A stretch of 64,000 nucleotides of DNA from Austropuccinia psidii. Taxonomy: Eukaryota > Basidiomycota > Pucciniomycetes > Pucciniales > Sphaerophragmiaceae. Below, piece by piece: positions 1 through 11,988 of this stretch. Each line of letters opens with the position of its first letter. Position 1 is the first letter of the stretch. The stretch covers positions 2,389,888-2,453,887 of the forward strand of contig JALGQZ010000014.1 of the NCBI GenBank assembly GCA_023105745.1. Direction: 5' to 3'. The notes under the pieces are model-generated. The model saw nothing but the letters and a program-made list of their open reading frames with translations, did no database searches and was not told the origin of the DNA. The position numbers and the translations under genes are program-made.

Positions 1-1844
1 AATCAGGTATGCCTTGACTAATTAACAATTATTATTGATGCCAGACTGGAAACTTCCTTTCAAGCTGTATATTGATGCATTTGGTGAAGGCCTAGGTGCA
101 GCTCTTCATCAAGTTCAAATTAAATCAAACCTACTGAGGCCAGTTATGGAGCTAGCCAAATGGAGGGCCTTTTCCTTATTTGGGCTGTGGAAAAACTTCA
201 TAATTATATTGACGGTAGTGTGTTTGAGAATGCTGATGGCTTAAGTAGATGGGCATTACCCAATACACCTGAAAATCCTGCCTATGTTCCTACAAGTGCA
301 GAACCTCAAATACCAATTGAAGGAATTGACATCACAGATGTGGGAACAGAATTCTTTGAGGAAGTTAGAGAAAGCTATAAGCAAGATTAAAATTTCCATA
401 TACTTACTGCTCTACTTGACAAAGATTGCAAAGATGCAGCATTGGCTAATTCTCTGGATGATATTTGGAAAACATCTTATGATAATGGAAGATTCCATTT
501 GTTTGATGGTATACTATATCATATATCTAAACACACATGTGTCATGGTCCTATGTAGTAGAATGTTGATTAACACAATACTACTAGAATGCCATGATAGC
601 ATTTATTCTGGACATCTGTCTGAAGACAGAACAATGGAAAGAATTAAGACATGTGCCTGGTGGCTATCTTGGATAAAAGATGTCATTGAGTACTGTCATA
701 GTTGTGATAGATGCCAGAAAGCCAATAAAGCTACTGGTAAAAGATTTGGTCTGATGATCCATATCCAAGAACCAAGTACCCCATGGGAAGTGGTTCACAT
801 GGATTGGGTAACTGCATTACCACCTGGAGGTGATAAAGGTTACAATGCATGTCTTGTTATTGTAGACAGATATAGCAAAACACCAATATTTTTACCATGT
901 CACAAAGATGACACAGCTATGGACACAGCTCTTTTGATCTGGAATAGAGTAATATCCCATACTGGTCTCTTTAAAAACATCATTAGTGACAAAGACCCAA
1001 AATTTACATCAGCCTTATGGACTAATTTACATAAGCTTTTGGGTAAAAAATTATCATTCTCAACAGCATACCATCCACAAACACATGGGTTAGCAGAAAG
1101 AATGTTTCAAACCCTTGAGGACATGATCAGAAGATTTTGTGCTTATGGCCTGGAGTTTAAAGATTCTGATGGCTTTACCCATGATTGGTGTACTCTTATA
1201 CCAGCATTGGAATTAGCCTACAAGACCTCCATCCATGCTTCAACAGGCAAGAGCCCTGTAATGTTGGAAAAAAGATGGAACCCCAAACTTCCAATTGATA
1301 CTTTGAAGAAAGATCTGGCTGACATTCATCCAACTGCTTCAAGATTTATGCTATTGCTTGATAAAGTGAGACATCATGCAAATCAAAGCATGAATGATGC
1401 CTTTGAATATGCTAAGCAGAAATGGGATAAAAGTCATAAAGCCCCAGACTTCAAAGTAGGGGACTTAATACTAGCTTCAACCTTGAACTTTAATAATATT
1501 AAAGGTCCAAAGAGATTGAAAGATTACTTTTCAGGACCATTTATTATTAAAGCCCTTCATGGGACAAATGCAGTACAAGTAGAACTTTCAGGAGAACTGG
1601 AAAATAAACATCCAACATTCCCTGTCAGTCTAGTAAAGCATTACACTTCAAGTGAAAAGGAATTATTTCCTTTAAGAAATGAAACACCCTTAGAAGTATC
1701 CCCACTAGATCTAAGTTAGGAGGAAAAGGTACTAAAAGTCTTGAGAAAAAGAAGACTTAGGGGGAAAAAAGAAAGAGAATACTTAATCAGGTAAAAAATC
1801 CACAACATGAAGATGAATGGATTGTAGAAAGCAAAATACTGGAA
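1..1844 (+). pseudogene. Family A gypsy pol, 3' fragment (RNase H remnant, integrase, chromodomain-like tail)
   Basis: This is the right-hand part of a Ty3/gypsy pol gene and is truncated at the window edge. Compared with the fuller copy at 43090-45141, the RNase H part has lost two internal blocks (near 120-150 and near 228). A TAA stands at 388-390. From 442 to 1719 the frame is open for 425 residues and holds a nearly complete integrase: the HHCC zinc-binding region (CDRCQK near 700), first Asp in MDW (about 799), second Asp in ISDKDPKF, and the catalytic Glu in [10 protein letters not shown] basic SH3-like C-terminal region follows. Beyond TAG 1717-1719 a chromodomain-like stretch (EYLIR, then EDEWIVESK) is frameshifted. 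Near 1844 the sequence switches abruptly to family B gag, so the native 3' end and LTR of this copy are absent. The family is confident; the copy is dead. Confidence 0.9.
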
Positions 1845-2012
1845 AGAGTCAGACCCCATGATCCAGAAGCTGTTAGATTTGGTGAAAGAAGTACACAAGA
1901 ACCAGAGGTAGTTGTAAACCACTCTAGAATCAGTAGTCCTAGTAATAGAAACATTACCCCCACTCAGACCGAAAATAACATTGTCACATCTGAGAGTAAC
2001 ATCAACAGTGAT
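1845..2012 (+). pseudogene. Family B gag, N-terminal fragment 5' of the LTR insertion
   Basis: From about 1845 one frame is open to the LTR boundary and encodes a Ser/Asn/Thr/Pro-rich stretch (NHSRISSPSNRNITPTQ near its middle) ending in codons for Asn-Ser-Asp. The last five bases, GTGAT (2008-2012), recur at 6539-6543 on the other side of the inserted LTR. Beyond that point the same reading phase continues into the gag ORF at 6544-7656 (…SD then TLWLQMSQ). This is therefore the upstream exon-like half of one gag gene split by the LTR. The B sequence further upstream has been replaced by the family A relic, and its 5' LTR is not in the window. The disordered composition is normal for the N-terminus of rust gypsy gag proteins. 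Confidence 0.75.
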
Positions 2013-2323
2013 TGTGAGCCTGTGAGGTATGTATAACATAACCATAAGGCCACAAATAACTTTATACACAGTTTGAATTGTCTTCAACAGACTTTTTAAT
2101 TGAATTTAAAATAAAAAATGACAAAAAATAAGTATAAATTTATTTTGGATAAACAAAGTTATTAATATTATGTCATTTTTGGATTCTACACCAAAAATAA
2201 CCTAGGGTACATCCATAAGGTGTTATACCCAAAAACACTTATTTCTTGTGTTATTAGAAGATTTAAGAATCTCACAGTACTAATGTAGCTTTTTTAACAT
2301 CTTTTAAAATTGTTAAATTTCAG

Positions 2324-3942
2324 AAGGAAAGGCAACTCCCATACTGGGAATAAGCTCCTCAGAACTACACAATGAATTTTTCAGTGCAGTACTGAAGTCT
2401 TATGCCAAGCACAAACAGTGTGGCATATTACTACCACTCCTTCAACAAAAGTACAGGAGTCCAGAACTGGAATCCCAGCTGGAAGAACCCTGGTTGAGGG
2501 CCTATAAGGATAACAAGTTCTTCCTTATAGATGGCCTGCTCTACCACAGAGAGAAACACACAAGTGCACTCACAGTGGTAGACAGAGACCACATCTCCTT
2601 GATCCTGCAGGAATGCCATGACTGCCCCTATATGGGACACATGACTGAGGACAGGACTAAGGAGAGGGTAGCAAGAACAGCTTGGTGGCCCAAGTGGGAA
2701 CAAGAGCTGGGAGAATACATCAACACTTGTGAAAGATGCCAAAAGGCAAATAGGAAACATGGGAAGAAGTATGGGTTACTTCAACATATAGAAGAACCCA
2801 AACACCCATGGGAAACCATCAACATGGACTGGGCTACAGGAATTGTCCCAGGAGGCAAAGAAAACTACAATGCCTGCTTGATCATAGTTGATAGGTTCAG
2901 AAAGAGCATGAGGTGCCTACCATGCCACAAAGAGGACACAGCCATGGATACTGCCCTGTTATTTTGGAATAACATCATATCTACCTGTGGAGTCCCTAAA
3001 ATCATCATTAGTGATAGGGACCCAAAATTCACATCTGAATTTTAGACCAACTTGTATGACATGCTTGGCACCAAGCTTGCCTTTTCCACAGCTTACCATC
3101 CCCAAAAAGATGGCCTAGCTGAGAGGATGATCCAGACTATCAAAGACATACTTAGAAGGTTCTGTGCTTATGGCGTGGAATAAAAGGACCATGAAGGATA
3201 CACCCATGACTGGGTTACCCTTCTACCAGCTGCCCAACTGTCTTATAATACAAGTCAGCACTCTACCACAGGAAAAACACCTGCAGTGGTAGAGAAAGGG
3301 TGGAATCCCCTGTTGCCTGTGGATCACTTAAAGAAGAATATTCTAACCATCCACCCCACAGCCAAAGACTTCCATGATATGTGGAAGAGGGCTTGTGATA
3401 CAGCTGCCAAATGCATGGCTGAAGCAAAAGAATATAATAAACAGAGGTGGGACAAGACACACATGGAACCTGACTTTAAGGAAGGGGACCAGGTACTAGT
3501 GTCTACACTGAACTTTAATAATCTTAAAGGACCCAAGAAAGTGAGGGACTCATTTGAAGGGCCTTTCACTATCATTAGGTGCATAGGAAAGAATGCAGTG
3601 GAAGTCAAACTTACAGAGGAATTTTCCAGGAAGCACCCAGTCTTCCCAGTAAGTTTGGTCAAACCATATTTCCAAAAAGAGGAGGATAAATTCCCCTCCA
3701 GGAAGAAGAACTCCACACCACCTGACATAGTGGAAGTGGAGGACTCCCCAGGACCTGTTAGTAAGATCATCAGGGCCAGGAAGATCAGACTTAATGGAAA
3801 GGATTAAAGACAATACTTAGTCAGATTCAAGCACCAAACAGCTGATAAAGACAAATGGTTGGCAGAAGATGCAATACCAGATGGGAACCTTCATCTAAGG
3901 AGATTCAGGGCCTCTAGGAGGACTGAACAGTCTCATCAATGA
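2324..3942 (+). pseudogene. Duplicated 3' end of family B pol (integrase and chromodomain-like tail)
   Basis: This is the copy of B pol carried inside the patch. It begins in the linker after RNase H, then contains the zinc-binding region ([10 protein letters not shown]), the first catalytic Asp (INMDWATG), the second (ISDRDPKF) and the Glu (GLAERMIQT). Stops are TAG 3043-3045, just after the second Asp motif, TAA 3181-3183, and TAA 3805-3807. After the last stop the frame still encodes a chromodomain-like segment (QYLVRFKHQ … DKDKWLAED) ending at TGA 3940-3942. All three stops are shared with the parental copy at 9958-11578. Confidence 0.88.
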
Positions 3943-3966
3943 TGAGCCTTTTTTAGAGGGAGGGTA

Positions 3967-4352
3967 TGTCACCCTGTTACTCAAAACCAGAGCACAAGCA
4001 TGACAGCTAAAATACCATAAACCAATGGTATAGCCAAGATACCACCAAAACATGGAGCTGAGCCAAATCAGCTCAAAAGATATCAAACAAAAGAGGAAAC
4101 CAACCTCTTTCTGAAAACATAAGTCCCATAATCATAGGAAAAGAAATAACAAAGTTATTCCTGCTCAAAGTTATTGCTGAGCATAAACCTTAATTTGCTC
4201 AAATGGGTACTCAAAATGAAGCTCTAAACCAGGGCTATCCTATGGTACCAGCCAAACTGAGCTAGCACCAATATTACTGGAGTTATGGTCAATTTCAGGC
4301 CAAATAAGGGTGAACAAAACATTCACCTCTCATCTAACTTCTACAGTTTTAG
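3967..4352 (+). repeat. Family B LTR, first 386 bases, duplicated copy
   Basis: It begins TGTCACCCTG directly after a purine-rich AGAGGGAGGGTA (polypurine tract, 3955-3966) and runs to …TTTTAG, where an A-type LTR begins. It is the duplicate of 11603-11988 and belongs to the 2324-4711 patch. The rest of a B LTR is found only at 47473 onward. Confidence 0.75.
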
Positions 4353-6538
4353 TGTGAGCCTGTGAGGTATGTATAACATACCCATAAGTCCACAAATGAT
4401 TTTATAAACAGTTAATGTTGTCTTAAACAAAATCTTTAGTTGAAATTAAAATAAAAAATAACAAAAAATAAGTACAATTTTTTTTGGATAAACAAAGCTA
4501 TAAATATTATGTCATTTTTGGATTCTACACCAAAAATGACCTAGGGTACATCCATAAGGTGTTATACCCAAAAACACTTATTTCTTGTGTTATTAGAAGA
4601 TTTAAGAATCTCACAGTACTAATGTAACTTATTAACATTTTTTTAAAATTGTTAAATTTAAGCTTAAATAAGCTTAAATTTAAAATTGCATAAGGTTAAT
4701 GCAAACTTACCAACGTTTTAGTTAAAATTGAGGTGTGGTGTATATTTACTGAATTGGCTAAGAATTTGCCATACAGAATGTAAATCCTGCATGAGCTCAA
4801 TTTAAAAGGGTTTAAAGCCATGGTATGGCTTTAAATAAATAAAAGGGCAAAATCCACACAAAAAGGTGGGACAAAGGAAAAAGAACAAATAGAGCTGGGG
4901 TACCCAACCTTTTGGGTCTGAAATGATTCAATTAAGGTTGTCCACCTGTATTTGAGGATTTTCAACCTTATTTGAACTTTAAGATTAGACTTTGATCCAA
5001 CCTTAAGGTTTAAACTGGTTTTATCCCAATTTGGACAGGTATTTCAAGCTGCCAAAGGGTAAATCCCAATATGCAGGCTTGAGATCAAGGTTTTAAGAAC
5101 TTTCAAAGCTTAATCAAGCTTAAAAACCTTAAATAAGCTTAAAACTTTAAAGTTACAAGCATCAAAACCTTATCAAAAGCTAAGGTTTGGTGTGTATTGC
5201 TATTTTATGTGGAAAAATAGCAATAACTTCAAAAATTCATTAAAAATCCAAATCTTAATGGACTTGCTTGAAATTTTCACACAGCTTAGGATTTAATATT
5301 AACTATATATAAAGTAAAATTTAAGTATCTTTTATAAAGAAATTTCCTGGGTAATTAGCCTGGAAATTTACTATTTTAATTAAGCTCAAAGAAAACTATG
5401 ATTTCTTTGAAGATTAATTAAAAAAAAGTTTGAGAGATTTCTGCTTGAAACTCTATTTTTAAGTTGTTCATGTGATGAAATTTAATATAAATAATTTTAT
5501 TTATATTGAAAACTTACAAATAATTAGGTTAAATGAGGATCAAAGTTACATGGAGCTAACAATAACACTGCTAACTTTAAATTGGAATTAAAAACAAGTT
5601 GCCTTAAGTTAAGAACTTTGTTTTTCAGTATGGTTTTTCAGTTTTGACCTGAGCACGCCCTCCATATTCATTATAAATCATGAGAGCTGCTCTGAAGACA
5701 TAAAAAGAGTCTTTCCATCACTGTTTTTGTCCATCATCATTCATCAATCCAATCATATTAGAAATTTAAACAGGTAAAGTTTTATTATTTATAAAATCTT
5801 ATTATTAAAGTAATTCTTAAGTTATTTTATTCTTTATTAATTGTAAATTAAAGAATTGAAATCATAGAATTCAGATTATTGTTGTAATCATCAATAATAT
5901 ATTTTATATTATAAAATTATCATTTTAAATATCTATTAAAATAAACAAATTCCTCTTAAAAACCCTTTAATCTTAAATTTTATTATAAAAAGTTGTTTTG
6001 ATCTTTAGAATTATTGATTTTTGGCGTGTTTTTAACTTAATAGTATTATTTAATATAATAACTGTTGTTGTTTGACTTGTTGTATTAAATAAATATTATA
6101 AGTAAGTTTTCTCTAAAGTTCTATATCTTTTTTATCTAGTATTAGTTTTTTTTTTTATAGAATTTCTATTCTATAAGAATTATTTCTGCAAAGTGTGTGT
6201 TATAACTCTTTTATAAATAATATTTATATTATTTATAAGTGGTTAATATTCATATTTCCACGTGTAATTGTCTCATTAAGAGCTTTACAATTCTTATTGG
6301 TATAGCTGTCAGTGACCATAACAATAATAGAATAATTATAATTTATTATAATTATTATTTTTTATTATTATTATATTTTCATAATAATAATTAAAATTTA
6401 TTTTTTATCATTATTTTTAATAATTATATTTAAATTTGTTGTTATAATATCTTGTTATATTATATATTTCTACTGAGGACAGTCATAGTAATCTTGATTT
6501 TGCTACTATTATCAAAAGTTTCATAGACAAACCTTACA
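4353..6538 (+). repeat. Family A LTR, 2,186 bases
   Basis: It runs from TGTGAGCCTG to CCTTACA. A TATA-like CATAAAAAG lies at 5699-5707, and a splice-donor-like CAG/GTAAAG at 5771/5774 about 70 bases further on. An E-box CACGTG lies at 6259-6264. The 3' half is extremely AT-rich. The first ~358 bases are nearly identical to the LTR at 11989, while the rest is clearly more diverged, so this LTR is a composite of two sources. Flanks are TTTAG on the left (inside the patch) and GTGAT on the right. Confidence 0.88.
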
Positions 6539-7656
6539 GTGATACACTGTGGTTACAGATGTCCCAATATGCTGAACAATCTGCAAATCATTTTGCAGAA
6601 ATTAAAGCTGGCCAAGAGAGGATGAGAAAAACTCAAGCCTCCTTGGAACAGATAGTTAAGAATCTTCAACAAGGATATGCTCAGCTGAGCAAAGCCTCTG
6701 AAGAAACCAACAAAAGACTGAATATAGTCTTTGAAGAACATCACCACAGCAAAAGGGACAGGGATTGTCTGGACCAAGACATAAACAGATTTTTTAATGT
6801 CTACCATAACTTGAAGCCCCAACCACAAGGCCAAGTTATGGAGAATCCATATCAACCAGAGGACATCAAACCAGATGCCATGTTGATGAATAAGGCAAAA
6901 TCTCCATCACAATACCAGGATGGAGATGGAATGTCTTATTCAGAGAAGGAAGCCCTGAAACAGCTTCCTGAGGCCTCAAGCTGGCCCAAACTCTCTGGAT
7001 CAGGACAATATCATCATATGGAACTCATAGATTATATTGATGGACTCTTCATTGATTTACCAAGCATACCAGACTACTGGATAACTGCTAGATTGAATAC
7101 TGCCTTTGAAGGCCATGCTAGTATATGGTACACAGAAATGAAAGAAATCCATGGCAGAAGAAACTGGCCATGGTGGAAGAGTCAAATGATCCAAAAGTAC
7201 AGTAATGGAACTTGGATATGGCAAAAGACAATGTCATTTGAAAATGACAAATACTCAGTGGACAAAGATCCATATGAGTGGTGTCTTAGACAGTCTAAAA
7301 GACTTAAAGCCATTGATCCTCAGATGAACATCCAAATGAGGAATCACAAGCTTCTGACACAACTGCCAGGAGAACTAGAGCATGCAGTAAAATGCAGATG
7401 CAACCAAAATTGCACTCTAGATGGCATTGCCAAAACCTTGAAAGACATAAATAAAAGGACTAATATAGTGAAATTCACCCCATATAAGAGCAGTAGTTTC
7501 AAAGAGAAACAACCTTCCAGGGTAGAGTTTAAAGACAAACCCAAAGAAAGAGTGGCAGAAGTGGCAAAGAAGAGGAATTCTTGTCACAATTGTGGTTCAA
7601 CATACCACTATGCCAACAACTGTCCAAAGGCAAAGAAAAAAAGTCTATACCATTGA
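6539..7656 (+). pseudogene. Family B gag (capsid and CCHC zinc knuckle), 3' part
   Basis: Structural protein of the retroelement particle. After the second GTGAT copy the frame is open from 6541. The N-terminal third is a Gln/Glu/Lys-rich predicted coiled coil, followed by a capsid-type region with motifs shared with family A gag (SWPKLSGSGQYHHMELIDYI and ARLNTAFEG…WY…WPWWKSQMIQKY). A CCHC knuckle C-x2-C-x4-H-x4-C (CHNCGSTYHYANNC) lies near 7591-7632. The ORF ends in SLYH because of a frame change in the A7 run at 7636-7642. The pol frame continues one base off and overlaps from 7592. In related elements gag and pol are one frame, so the extra A is more likely a mutation than programmed frameshifting. 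Confidence 0.85.
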
Positions 7657-10600
7657 GAAAGTCCCAGAGGAAGAATCTCCAACAGAGGATTCTGAATCAG
7701 ACTCCATTGGTGATGCCATCAGAGAACCATCTGATGATGACCAAGACCCAAGAGAGGAATTTGTAGTGGAATACCAAGAGGAAACCCCACTAGAAATACA
7801 GGACATATAGTTGGAAGCAGGCATGCCACAGGACACTGCTAACAAGAGCTTGTGCAAACACACACAAGATGCACAAACATTCCTGGTTACACCAACCAAA
7901 GGAATGGCATATATACATGGGACAGCCACAAAAATGACTGTTTGTATTTACAATGCTCAGCATCCACTGATCATTGATAGTGGAGCACACTGCTCCATAG
8001 TGTCCAGAAACTATCTGGATACCCACTTCCCAAAGTGGGAAAAACAGCTCTTGCCCACTAAGGCAAAGAACTTTAAAAGTGCATCAGGGAAGATGACTTC
8101 CATTGGAACAATTATAAAAGAGATCATTATACCCCACAGGAAGGGTAATATCAGACTCGACCCATAGTTTGTAGTGCTTAATGATTCCCACATCCAAGGG
8201 TTTTTACTGGGAACAGATTACCAGAGGATGTATGGCATAGACATTTACAACAGTCAAAATAGGCACATCACCATTGGTACTAACAAGGAAAAGAAATTTT
8301 CACTTGATATATACCAGATATCTTCTCAAGACACACTAGAAGAGCTTCTGAAGGAATTCAGAGAGGGACGCTTTAGCACTACCCTCACCAGTAAACAAAA
8401 ACTAGGTTTACTGAAGATGCTGAGAAAGAACAGACCAGCATTTGCCATTGGTGAAGAACCATTAGGAAAGATCAAAGGCCATGATATAGAACTGTATCTG
8501 GATGTGGAAAGGACTTATCCACCCATGCTTAGGAGACCTCCTTATCCAGCAATCCTGGAAACCAGGAAAGAAATTGAGAAACATATCAATGAACTCCTGG
8601 ATATGGATGTCATCAGGAAGATTGGACATACTGAGATAGTGGAAATCACCACCCCTGTCCTAATCACCTGGCATGATGGCAAGTCTAGACTGTGTGGAGA
8701 TTTCAGAGATCTGAATAACTACACAAAAGCAGACAGGTACCCTATACCCAGGATACCTCATGCCTTGGATAAACTGGCAGAAGCCAAATATATAACCAAA
8801 ATGGATTGTATGAAAGGTTTCCACCAAAATGGAGTTAAACCAAACTCCATGAAATTACTCAGAACAATATTCCATATGGGCATATATGAGTATACCAGGA
8901 TGCCATTTGGCATCAAAAATGCACCAGCCCATTTCCAAAGGATGATGGACACAATATTTCAAGAAGAAATACTGGAAGGCTGGATGGTGGTATATATTGA
9001 TGATATCATTATATACTCAGAGACATGGGAGGACCATGTGCAATACATAGACAGAGTACTAAGTAAATGCACACCCATAAATCTCAAAATTTCACTTAAA
9101 AAGTGCAATTTTGGCCAACAAGAGTTACTGGCTCTAGGACATAAAGTCTCAGGTCTTCGTCTGGCAATTGACCAGAATAAAGTAGCAGCAGTACTGCAAA
9201 AGCCAGTACCAAAAAGCATCAAAGAGATGCAACCTTTTCTTGGGTTTGCTAGCTACTATAGAAACCACATCAGAAACTTTGCACACATAACTAGTAGGCT
9301 ATACAAGTTATGTTCAAAAGATGTAGTTTTTGAAATAACCAAGGAAAGAAGGGATGCATATTAGAGAATCAAATATGAACTCACTAATGCACCTGTGCTC
9401 ATCTTGCCTGACTTTGAACTACCATTCAAGTTATATATAGATTCAGCATGCAGCCAAGGCCTAGGAGCAGCCCTTCACCAAAGACAAATTGTGGATGGTG
9501 AACCAAGAGAGGGTGTAATATGTTACATCTCCAGGCAACTGAAAGATTCAGAAGCCAGGTATGGGGCCACCCAGACTGAATGTCTATGTCTAGTCTGGGC
9601 TCTAGAGAAACTCCATTATTATTTGGAGGGTGCAGTCTTTGAAGTCTACACAGATTGCACAGCTTTGAAGTCTTTACTAAACATGAAGACTACAAATATA
9701 CACATGCTGAGATGGCAAATAGCTATCCAGGAGTATAGAGGGAACATGACCATCATATACAAGGAAGGTAAAAGCCATACCAATGCAGATGGCCTTAGCA
9801 GATGGCCACTGGACAATGTCAAAAGAAATCCAGGTTATGACCCTGAAGTTGCAGCCAAGATGCCCATCCATTTCATGGAAATAGATAGGAGGAGAAACTT
9901 CAGATTCTCTGAATGGGCACCAGTAGGTGGTACCCTTGACAGTGGGAACACTGATTCAGAAGGAAAGGCAACTCCCATACTGGGAATAAGCTCCTCAGAA
10001 CTACACAATGAATTTTTCAGTGCAGTACTGAAGTCTTATGCCAAGCACAAACAGTGTGGCATATTACTACCACTCCTTCAACAAAAGTACAGGAGTCCAG
10101 AACTGGAATCCCAGCTGGAAGAACCCTGGTTGAGGGCCTATAAGGATAACAAGTTCTTCCTTATAGATGGCCTGCTCTACCACAGAGAGAAACACACAAG
10201 TGCACTCACAGTGGTAGACAGAGACCACATCTCCTTGATCCTGCAGGAATGCCATGACTGCCCCTATATGGGACACATGACTGAGGACAGGACTAAGGAG
10301 AGGGTAGCAAGAACAGCTTGGTGGCCCAAGTGGGAACAAGAGCTGGGAGAATACATCAACACTTGTGAAAGATGCCAAAAGGAAAATAGGAAACATGGGA
10401 AGAAGTATGGGTTACTTCAACATATAGAAGAACCCAAACACCCATGGGAAACCATCAACATGGACTGGGCTACAGGAATTGTCCCAGGAGGCAAAGAAAA
10501 CTACAATGCCTGCTTGATCATAGTTGATAGGTTCAGAAAGAGCATGAGGTGCCTACCATGCCACAAAGAGGACACAGCCATGGATACTGCCCTGTTATTT

Positions 10601-11578
10601 TGGAATAACATCATATCTACCTGTGGAGTCCCTAAAATCATCATTAGTGATAGGGACCCAAAATTCACATCTGAATTTTAGACCAACTTGTATGACATGC
10701 TTGGCACCAAGCTTGCCTTTTCCACAGCTTACCATCCCCAAAAAGATGGCCTAGCTGAGAGGATGATCCAGACTATCAAAGACATACTTAGAAGGTTCTG
10801 TGCTTATGGCGTGGAATAAAAGGACCATGAAGGATACACCCATGACTGGGTTACCCTTCTACCAGCTGCCCAACTGTCTTATAATACAAGTCAGCACTCT
10901 ACCACAGGAAAAACACCTGCAGTGGTAGAGAAAGGGTGGAATCCCCTGTTGCCTGTGGATCACTTAAAGAAGAATATTCTAACCATCCACCCCACAGCCA
11001 AAGACTTCCATGATATGTGGAAGAGGGCTTGTGATACAGCTGCCAAATGCATGGCTGAAGCAAAAGAATATAATAAACAGAGGTGGGACAAGACACACAT
11101 GGAACCTGACTTTAAGGAAGGGGACCAGGTACTAGTGTCTACACTGAACTTTAATAATCTTAAAGGACCCAAGAAAGTGAGGGACTCATTTGAAGGGCCT
11201 TTCACTATCATTAGGTGCATAGGAAAGAATGCAGTGGAAGTCAAACTTACAGAGGAATTTTCCAGGAAGCACCCAGTCTTCCCAGTAAGTTTGGTCAAAC
11301 CATATTTCCAAAAAGAGGAGGATAAATTCCCCTCCAGGAAGAAGAACTCCACACCACCTGACATAGTGGAAGTGGAGGACTCCCCAGGACCTGTTAGTAA
11401 GATCATCAGGGCCAGGAAGATCAGACTTAATGGAAAGGATTAAAGACAATACTTAGTCAGATTCAAGCACCAAACAGCTGATAAAGACAAATGGTTGGCA
11501 GAAGATGCAATACCAGATGAGAACCTTCATCTAAGGAGATTCAGGGCCTCTAGGAGGACTGAACAGTCTCATCAATGA
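7592..11578 (+). pseudogene. Family B gypsy pol (protease, RT, RNase H, integrase, chromodomain-like)
   Basis: One reading frame of 1,329 codons runs without a frameshift but has stops at 7808, 8165, 9362, 10679, 10817 and 11441 (first base of each). In order: acidic linker; retropepsin with DSG (IIDSGAHCSIV); RT with [27 protein letters not shown] and the YIDD box at 8993-9004; RNase H with [31 protein letters not shown] and NADGLSRW; zinc-binding integrase N-terminus; integrase Asp (INMDWATG), Asp (ISDRDPKF) and Glu (LAERMIQT); and after the last stop a chromodomain-like QYLVRF…KWLAED. Catalytic residues are intact and only nonsense changes have accumulated. The 3' third is duplicated at 2324-3942. 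Confidence 0.92.
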
Positions 11579-11590
11579 TGAGCCTTTTTT

Positions 11591-11602
11591 AGAGGGAGGG
11601 TA
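11591..11602 (+). promoter_or_regulatory. Polypurine tract of element B
   Basis: AGAGGGAGGGTA lies immediately before the TGTCACCC that starts the B LTR. Its position and composition fit the plus-strand primer of LTR retrotransposons. A duplicate is at 3955-3966. Confidence 0.7.
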
Positions 11603-11988
11603 TGTCACCCTGTTACTCAAAACCAGAGCACAAGCATGACAGCTAAAATACCATAAACCAATGGTATAGCCAAGATACCACCAAAACATGGAGCTGAGCC
11701 AAATCAGCTCAAAAGATATCAAACAAAAGAGGAAACCAACCTCTTTCTGAAAACATAAGTCCCATAATCATAGGAAAAGAAATAACAAAGTTATTCCTGC
11801 TCAAAGTTATTGCTGAGCATAAACCTTAATTTGCTCAAATGGGTACTCAAAATGAAGCTCTAAACCAGGGCTATCCTATGGTACCAGCCAAACTGAGCTA
11901 GCACCAATATTACTGGAGTTATGGTCAATTTCAGGCCAAATAAGGGTGAACAAAACATTCACCTCTCATCTAACTTCTACAGTTTTAG
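11603..11988 (+). repeat. Family B 3' LTR, left piece
   Basis: It starts TGTCACCCTGTTAC after the polypurine tract and stops at TTTAG (11984-11988), where element A begins. The same TTTAG pentamer follows element A at 47468-47472, and the LTR continues there. The gap between the halves is the A insertion of about 35.5 kb. Confidence 0.8.

Larger units (their letters stand above)
2324..4711 (+). repeat. Segmental copy of 9958-12346 (B pol 3' end, B LTR start, A LTR start)
   Basis: This block repeats 9958-12346 at a constant offset of 7,636 bases. By eye I found single-base differences at 2747/10383, 3884/11520 and 4389/12025, plus one in the LTR near 4567/12203. Both copies share the stop codons at 3043/10679, 3181/10817 and 3805/11441, so the duplication postdates the decay of B pol. 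Similarity to 11989 onward is nearly perfect up to about 4711 and then drops abruptly to the level seen between separate LTRs, which marks the right end of the copied tract. The left junction (…TTAAATTT/CAGAAGG) shows only a couple of bases of microhomology. Confidence 0.85.
2013..6538 (+). mobile_element. Family A-type LTR inserted in B gag, itself carrying a 2.4 kb patch
   Basis: The segment starts TGTGAGCCTG and ends CCTTACA. It is bounded by identical GTGAT pentamers (2008-2012 and 6539-6543), which is a clean LTR-retrotransposon target duplication. The LTR sequence runs from LTR position 1 to 311 (2013-2323) and is then broken by DNA matching 9958 onward. A full-length LTR resumes at 4353. 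There is no A coding region between the two LTR pieces, so this is essentially a solo LTR or a shrunken element with foreign filling. The matching intact LTRs are 11989-13295 joined to 37787-38656, and 45280-47467. Confidence 0.8.

Noticed and set aside
7636..7656. A7 run at the gag/pol overlap of element B as a programmed frameshift site
   Set aside because: The extra A looks like a simple slippage mutation in an already decayed gene. One copy cannot show programming.
4353..11988. Reading LTRs 4353 and 11989 as the two LTRs of element B
   Set aside because: B has its own LTR starting TGTCACCC after a polypurine tract (11603). The flanks of the 4353 and 11989 LTRs (GTGAT, TTTAG) show they are A-type insertions.
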